NCBI GenBank assembly: GCA_035549875.1
Contig: DASZPV010000065.1
Span: forward strand, 1-46,725
DNA from: JAKFWI01 sp035549875
Lineage (GTDB): Bacteria > Pseudomonadota > Alphaproteobacteria > Caulobacterales > Aquidulcibacteraceae
Direction: 5' to 3'
DNA: 46,725 nt
A program made the position numbers and the translations under genes. The notes beneath the pieces were generated by a model. The model searched no databases, was not told the origin of the DNA, and worked only from the letters and a program-made list of their open reading frames with translations. This document shows, one piece after another, positions 44,314 to 46,725 of the stretch. Numbering within the stretch: the first letter of the stretch is position 1; the number at the start of each line of letters is the position of its first letter.

Positions 44314-44342
44314 TGCTTAGACTTGCTGCGCTTGCGAGGCAA
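44314..44342 (-). promoter_or_regulatory. Possible promoter for the nuo operon
   Basis: In the nuoA upstream gap the minus strand has TTGCCT (44342-44337) and TAAGCA (44319-44314) spaced by 17 bases, about 36 bases before the nuoA start. The -10 is a poor match. It is offered because the 127-base gap is the largest break before a 22-kb co-directional run. Confidence 0.25.
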
Positions 44343-44404
44343 CCGGCCCGGCCAGAGGCCATAAGCCGCCAGACCCGCTGCGACTCGCTCGCAATAAAGC
44401 CGGA

Positions 44405-45070
44405 TCAGCCTGTAAACGGCTGAATCTGAATCTCGACCCGCCGATTCTGCGCTTTGCCCGCCGGCGTGGTGTTCGGTGCAACAGGACGGGTTTCGCCATA
44501 ACCAGTGACCATCAGGCGCCCGGCGACGATCCCCTGGCTCACCAGATAGGACGCCACGGAATTGGCCCGGCGCTGGGAAAGGGCCAGGTTATAGTCGTCA
44601 GGGCCATCGCTGTCGGTGTGGCCGCCGACGTCGACAAGCGTCTGATTGTACTTCTTCAGCACTTTCGCCACCGAACCGAGCACTGGATAGAAACTCTGGG
44701 TAACGTCAGAGCTGTCCGTGGCGAAGGTTATGTTGCCGGGCATGATTAGTTGAATCTGGTCGCCAGTCTTCACCACGGAAACGCCGGTGCCGCGCAGTTC
44801 AGCAGCCAGTTCCTCGGCCTGATGGTCCATGTAAGCACCGATGCCGCCGCCAGCGAGCGCGCCGACGCCCGCGCCAATCAGCGCGTTCTTCTGCATCTGC
44901 TTGGAATTGGAGGTATTGGTCAGCGCGCCTACGGCCGCGCCCGCCAGGGCGCCGATGCCGGCCCCATAAGTCGAGCGGCTAACACGCGACTGCCCCGTAT
45001 AGGGATCAACCGACTCGCATCCGGCGAGCACGAAGGCCGAAACGGCCGCCGTCAGCAAAAGCTTCTTCAT
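44405..45070 (-). CDS. OmpA-domain lipoprotein with glycine-zipper segment (YiaD-like)
   Basis: A 221-residue envelope protein. The lipoprotein signal ends in the lipobox LAGC (acylated Cys18). Two Gly/Ala-rich zipper segments follow (GAGIGALAGAAVGALT and ALIGAGVGALAGGGIGAYMD). The C-terminal OmpA peptidoglycan-binding domain contains LVDVGGHTDSDGPDDYNLAL and SQRRANSVASYL, with an Asp/Arg pair for binding diaminopimelate. This matches YiaD-like proteins that tie the outer membrane to the wall. I start at the ATG at 45070. The GGGGAG ribosome site is 10-15 bases upstream. An ATG at 45079 is possible. Confidence 0.9.
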   Translation of the reverse strand: MKKLLLTAAVSAFVLAGCESVDPYTGQSRVSRSTYGAGIGALAGAAVGALTNTSNSKQMQKNALIGAGVGALAGGGIGAYMDHQAEELAAELRGTGVSVVKTGDQIQLIMPGNITFATDSSDVTQSFYPVLGSVAKVLKKYNQTLVDVGGHTDSDGPDDYNLALSQRRANSVASYLVSQGIVAGRLMVTGYGETRPVAPNTTPAGKAQNRRVEIQIQPFTG

Positions 45071-45269
45071 AGCTCTCATCTCCCCTGCGCGCGTCCCGGA
45101 CACCCGAGCCGGAATGGCGAGCGGACTGTCTGTAACGCCGAACGTGAACAGACGCAAAACGGCGTCCGCGGCTGCGTGTTCCTTAGCGGTGATTGCGAGA
45201 CATCCGTGTGACGAGGGTAACCGGCCGGCTTCTCCCGGCGGGCGGAACCGGGTAGAGCCAGCCGCTTCC

Positions 45270-45344
45270 GGGCGGTTAGCTCAGCGGTAGAGCGTCTCGT
45301 TTACACCGAGAGGGTCGGGGGTTCGATCCCCTCACCGCCCACCA
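45270..45344 (+). tRNA. tRNA-Val (anticodon UAC)
   Basis: A complete cloverleaf. The acceptor stem GGGCGGT pairs with ACCGCCC, and the D arm is GCTCAGCGGTAGAGC. The anticodon stem TCTCG/CGAGA surrounds the loop TTTACAC (anticodon TAC). The T arm is GGGGGTTCGATCCCC-like. The 3' CCA is encoded. The 199 bases between this gene and the OmpA-domain gene (45071-45269) hold no other gene that I can support. Confidence 0.97.
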
Positions 45345-45366
45345 GCTTCCGTCCTTGCTGCGCGCC

Positions 45367-45395
45367 TTGACCCTTGACAGGGGTTCTCTTAAGCC
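45367..45395 (+). promoter_or_regulatory. Possible promoter for tRNA-Asp
   Basis: TTGACC (45367-45372) and TAAGCC (45390-45395) are spaced by 17 bases, with a predicted start about 14 bases before the mature tRNA. A second TTGAC lies seven bases after the first. Good -35 match and ideal position; the -10 is weaker. Confidence 0.4.
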
Positions 45396-45415
45396 AACGC
45401 CCCTCGCGAGCCATT

Positions 45416-45492
<77 letters not shown>

Positions 45493-45624
45493 TGCCTTCC
45501 AACAAGATTCGACTACTGACGCTCGCGCCAGCTCAATGTGAGCCGCCCCGGGTTTGCGCGCCGTTCGGATGGTGTTCGATAATCAAGGCCAACACGTCTC
45601 GCAATTGCTCAGGGTGTGTTTCCC

Positions 45625-45641
45625 ACGGCGCGCGCCGTTTT
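45625..45641 (+). terminator. Possible terminator downstream of the tRNA pair
   Basis: The perfect palindrome ACGGCGCGCGCCGT (45625-45638) can form a five-bp stem with a four-base loop and runs into TTTT on the plus strand. It would stop transcription coming from tRNA-Asp, 130 bases upstream. The short stem makes this moderate at best. The 130 bases between (45493-45624) contain nothing else that I recognise. Confidence 0.4.
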
Positions 45642-45653
45642 GGCCAGCTTTAT

Positions 45654-45755
45654 TCAGTTTGTCGCCCAGAGCGCCAGCAACGCAAGAAAGCCGACCGCGA
45701 AGACCGGTCCCGCAAGCGCCACGGCCAGGGGAACGCAATCCAGAATGTCGCGCAT
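45654..45755 (-). CDS. Putative 33-residue single-span membrane peptide
   Basis: A short ORF with an ATG at 45755 and a TGA at 45654-45656. The peptide has an acidic, polar start (MRDILDC) and then an uninterrupted hydrophobic stretch (about residues 8-31, containing VALAGPVFAVGFLALLALW), ending ATN. Its ribosome site AGGGGG is 5-6 bases upstream and overlaps the stop of the preceding mannose-6-phosphate-isomerase-like gene, which ends nine bases before this ATG. That suggests translational coupling. I recognise no family. The evidence is the combination of start, ribosome site, coupling and a clean transmembrane pattern. Chance cannot be excluded for 34 codons. Confidence 0.5.
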   Translation of the reverse strand: MRDILDCVPLAVALAGPVFAVGFLALLALWATN

Positions 45756-45764
45756 CGCGGCCCC

Positions 45765-46661
45765 CTAAGCAGCTAGTCTAGGCGCGATGCCGAACGCGCT
45801 GGCATCGGCAGGGACCAACGCCACAGCACCGTAGTGCGCGCGCGCCGCACGGGCTGGATCGAGCGGTGGAGACCGCTCCCAGATTTTGGTCGGCGCCAGA
45901 TCGGGATAGGCGACCAAAACCTGCGCGCCACGACCCGACAGGCCGAGACGGCGGCCTTCCGCGGGAAGGAAGATGCATTCCCCCCGGCTGAGGTTTTGAC
46001 CGTCAACGCTGACGCCCGGCGAAAGCGCCATCATCACGTGACAGGTTTCGCCGTCAGGCTCCAAGAAGCTGAGTTCGGGAAGCGTCCAGACTTCCACACT
46101 CATGGTCGCATCGCGCAGCCATGCGATCCGCTCTTTCTTTCCGCTGACGCCTGCGAGACGTTGCGCCGCGTGCGTTGAGCCTTGGTTGTTTGCCACGAAG
46201 CTTGCACGCACTTCGAGCGCCGTCACGCCGCCGCCGAATATGAGGCCGGCGTGTTCGGAAACGCGAAACAAATCTCCACGCCGGCAGCGTGCGTGCCGTA
46301 TACTTGCACGCTGGCGATCCTCAATCGTCACCATCGAATCGAGCGGGCTCTCCATGATACTCCAGAGCGCGACCGGTCTCTCCGATACGATGGGGTGGCT
46401 CGGCTCCGAGGTAAGGACAAGCCGTAACGTCGGCGGCGCCCGCCCCAACTCGCCAAGAACCGTTTGCGGCGCGCGCGCCATGAGGGCGCCAAAATGCTCT
46501 CCCTCCGCCGTCGTATTATTGGGATGAGACAACCAGATTTCGCCGATTGCGCCTGGCGGTCTTTGCGCGCCGTCGCACCAAGCCGCAAGATTCTCACGGC
46601 CCCAGATGCGCGGCAGCATGCGCGGTTTGATCCGAAGTGGGTCTGCGGTGAAGCTCATCAT
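45765..46661 (-). CDS. Class I mannose-6-phosphate isomerase-like cupin, probably catalytically impaired
   Basis: The 298-aa protein resembles short class I phosphomannose isomerases. It opens LRIKPRMLPRIWGRENLAAW and has PPGAIGEIWLSHPN near residues 37-50. A C-terminal cupin region holds CIFLPAEGRRLGLSGRGAQV followed by LVAYPDL. Active enzymes bind zinc through a Gln-x-His in SVQVHP and a Glu in a KTE-type motif. The corresponding stretch here reads LVLTSEPSHPIVSERPVALW, so both ligand motifs appear lost and the segment shortened. The ATG at 46661 has AAGGGAG upstream. A TTG at 46676 is less likely. The role is unknown: isomerase ancestry, possibly now a sugar-binding or regulatory protein. 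Confidence 0.75.
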   Translation of the reverse strand: MMSFTADPLRIKPRMLPRIWGRENLAAWCDGAQRPPGAIGEIWLSHPNNTTAEGEHFGALMARAPQTVLGELGRAPPTLRLVLTSEPSHPIVSERPVALWSIMESPLDSMVTIEDRQRASIRHARCRRGDLFRVSEHAGLIFGGGVTALEVRASFVANNQGSTHAAQRLAGVSGKKERIAWLRDATMSVEVWTLPELSFLEPDGETCHVMMALSPGVSVDGQNLSRGECIFLPAEGRRLGLSGRGAQVLVAYPDLAPTKIWERSPPLDPARAARAHYGAVALVPADASAFGIAPRLAA

Positions 46662-46725
46662 GCAATCTCCCTTCAATCACTCCTTTCCTTGAGAGACAGC
46701 ATGGGCCGGATTGCTCTGCGCCCGG

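Noticed and set aside
46681..46725. Possible C-terminal codons of another minus-strand gene upstream of the ManA-like gene
   Set aside because: An open frame ending in TGA at 46681-46683 fits, but fewer than 15 codons are visible and nothing identifies them.

Overview
The window is a gene-dense, GC-rich stretch of an alphaproteobacterial chromosome, most likely from the Caulobacterales/Hyphomonadaceae side of the class. That placement is inferred from gene order and protein style, not from a database search. No mobile element, CRISPR array, rRNA gene or prophage is visible. Nearly everything is core housekeeping, and I found no convincing new multi-gene system. The less ordinary items are small and scattered.

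Left edge (1-3145): the 5' part of a comEC-like competence gene reads leftward out of the window. It lies head to head with gltX (glutamyl-tRNA synthetase), which is followed by gltA (citrate synthase), both on the plus strand. gltA ends tail to tail with lpxB, sharing four bases.

Envelope and translation block (3142-17876, minus strand): read in transcription order it is rpsB-tsf, a hairpin terminator, then pyrH-frr-uppS-cdsA-dxr-rseP-bamA-skp-lpxD-fabZ-lpxA-lpxI-lpxB. This joins ribosome and translation genes, isoprenoid and phospholipid precursor genes, the outer-membrane assembly machine and the first half of lipid A synthesis. Most start and stop codons in its distal half overlap. dnaE (17999-21415) lies just upstream of rpsB, and a small VOC-fold gene diverges from dnaE.

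Respiratory and accessory block (21943-44277, minus strand): in transcription order it is nuoABCDE, a small two-helix membrane protein, nuoF, a YciI-like protein, nuoGHIJKLMN, birA, coaX, rnj, mce, a DUF1467 protein, proS, lolC/E and lolD. All 14 complex I subunits are present, with two extra genes flanking nuoF. proS encodes an archaeal/eukaryotic-type prolyl-tRNA synthetase instead of the short type usual in this class, and a perfect 9-bp stem-loop precedes it.

Right edge (44405-46725): an OmpA-domain lipoprotein gene (minus), tRNA-Val(UAC) and tRNA-Asp(GUC) (plus), then on the minus strand a mannose-6-phosphate-isomerase-like gene. The protein it encodes appears to have lost the metal-binding motif. 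It is followed 9 nt later by an unreported-looking 33-codon ORF for a single-span membrane peptide. There is no gene-free stretch longer than about 200 bases.
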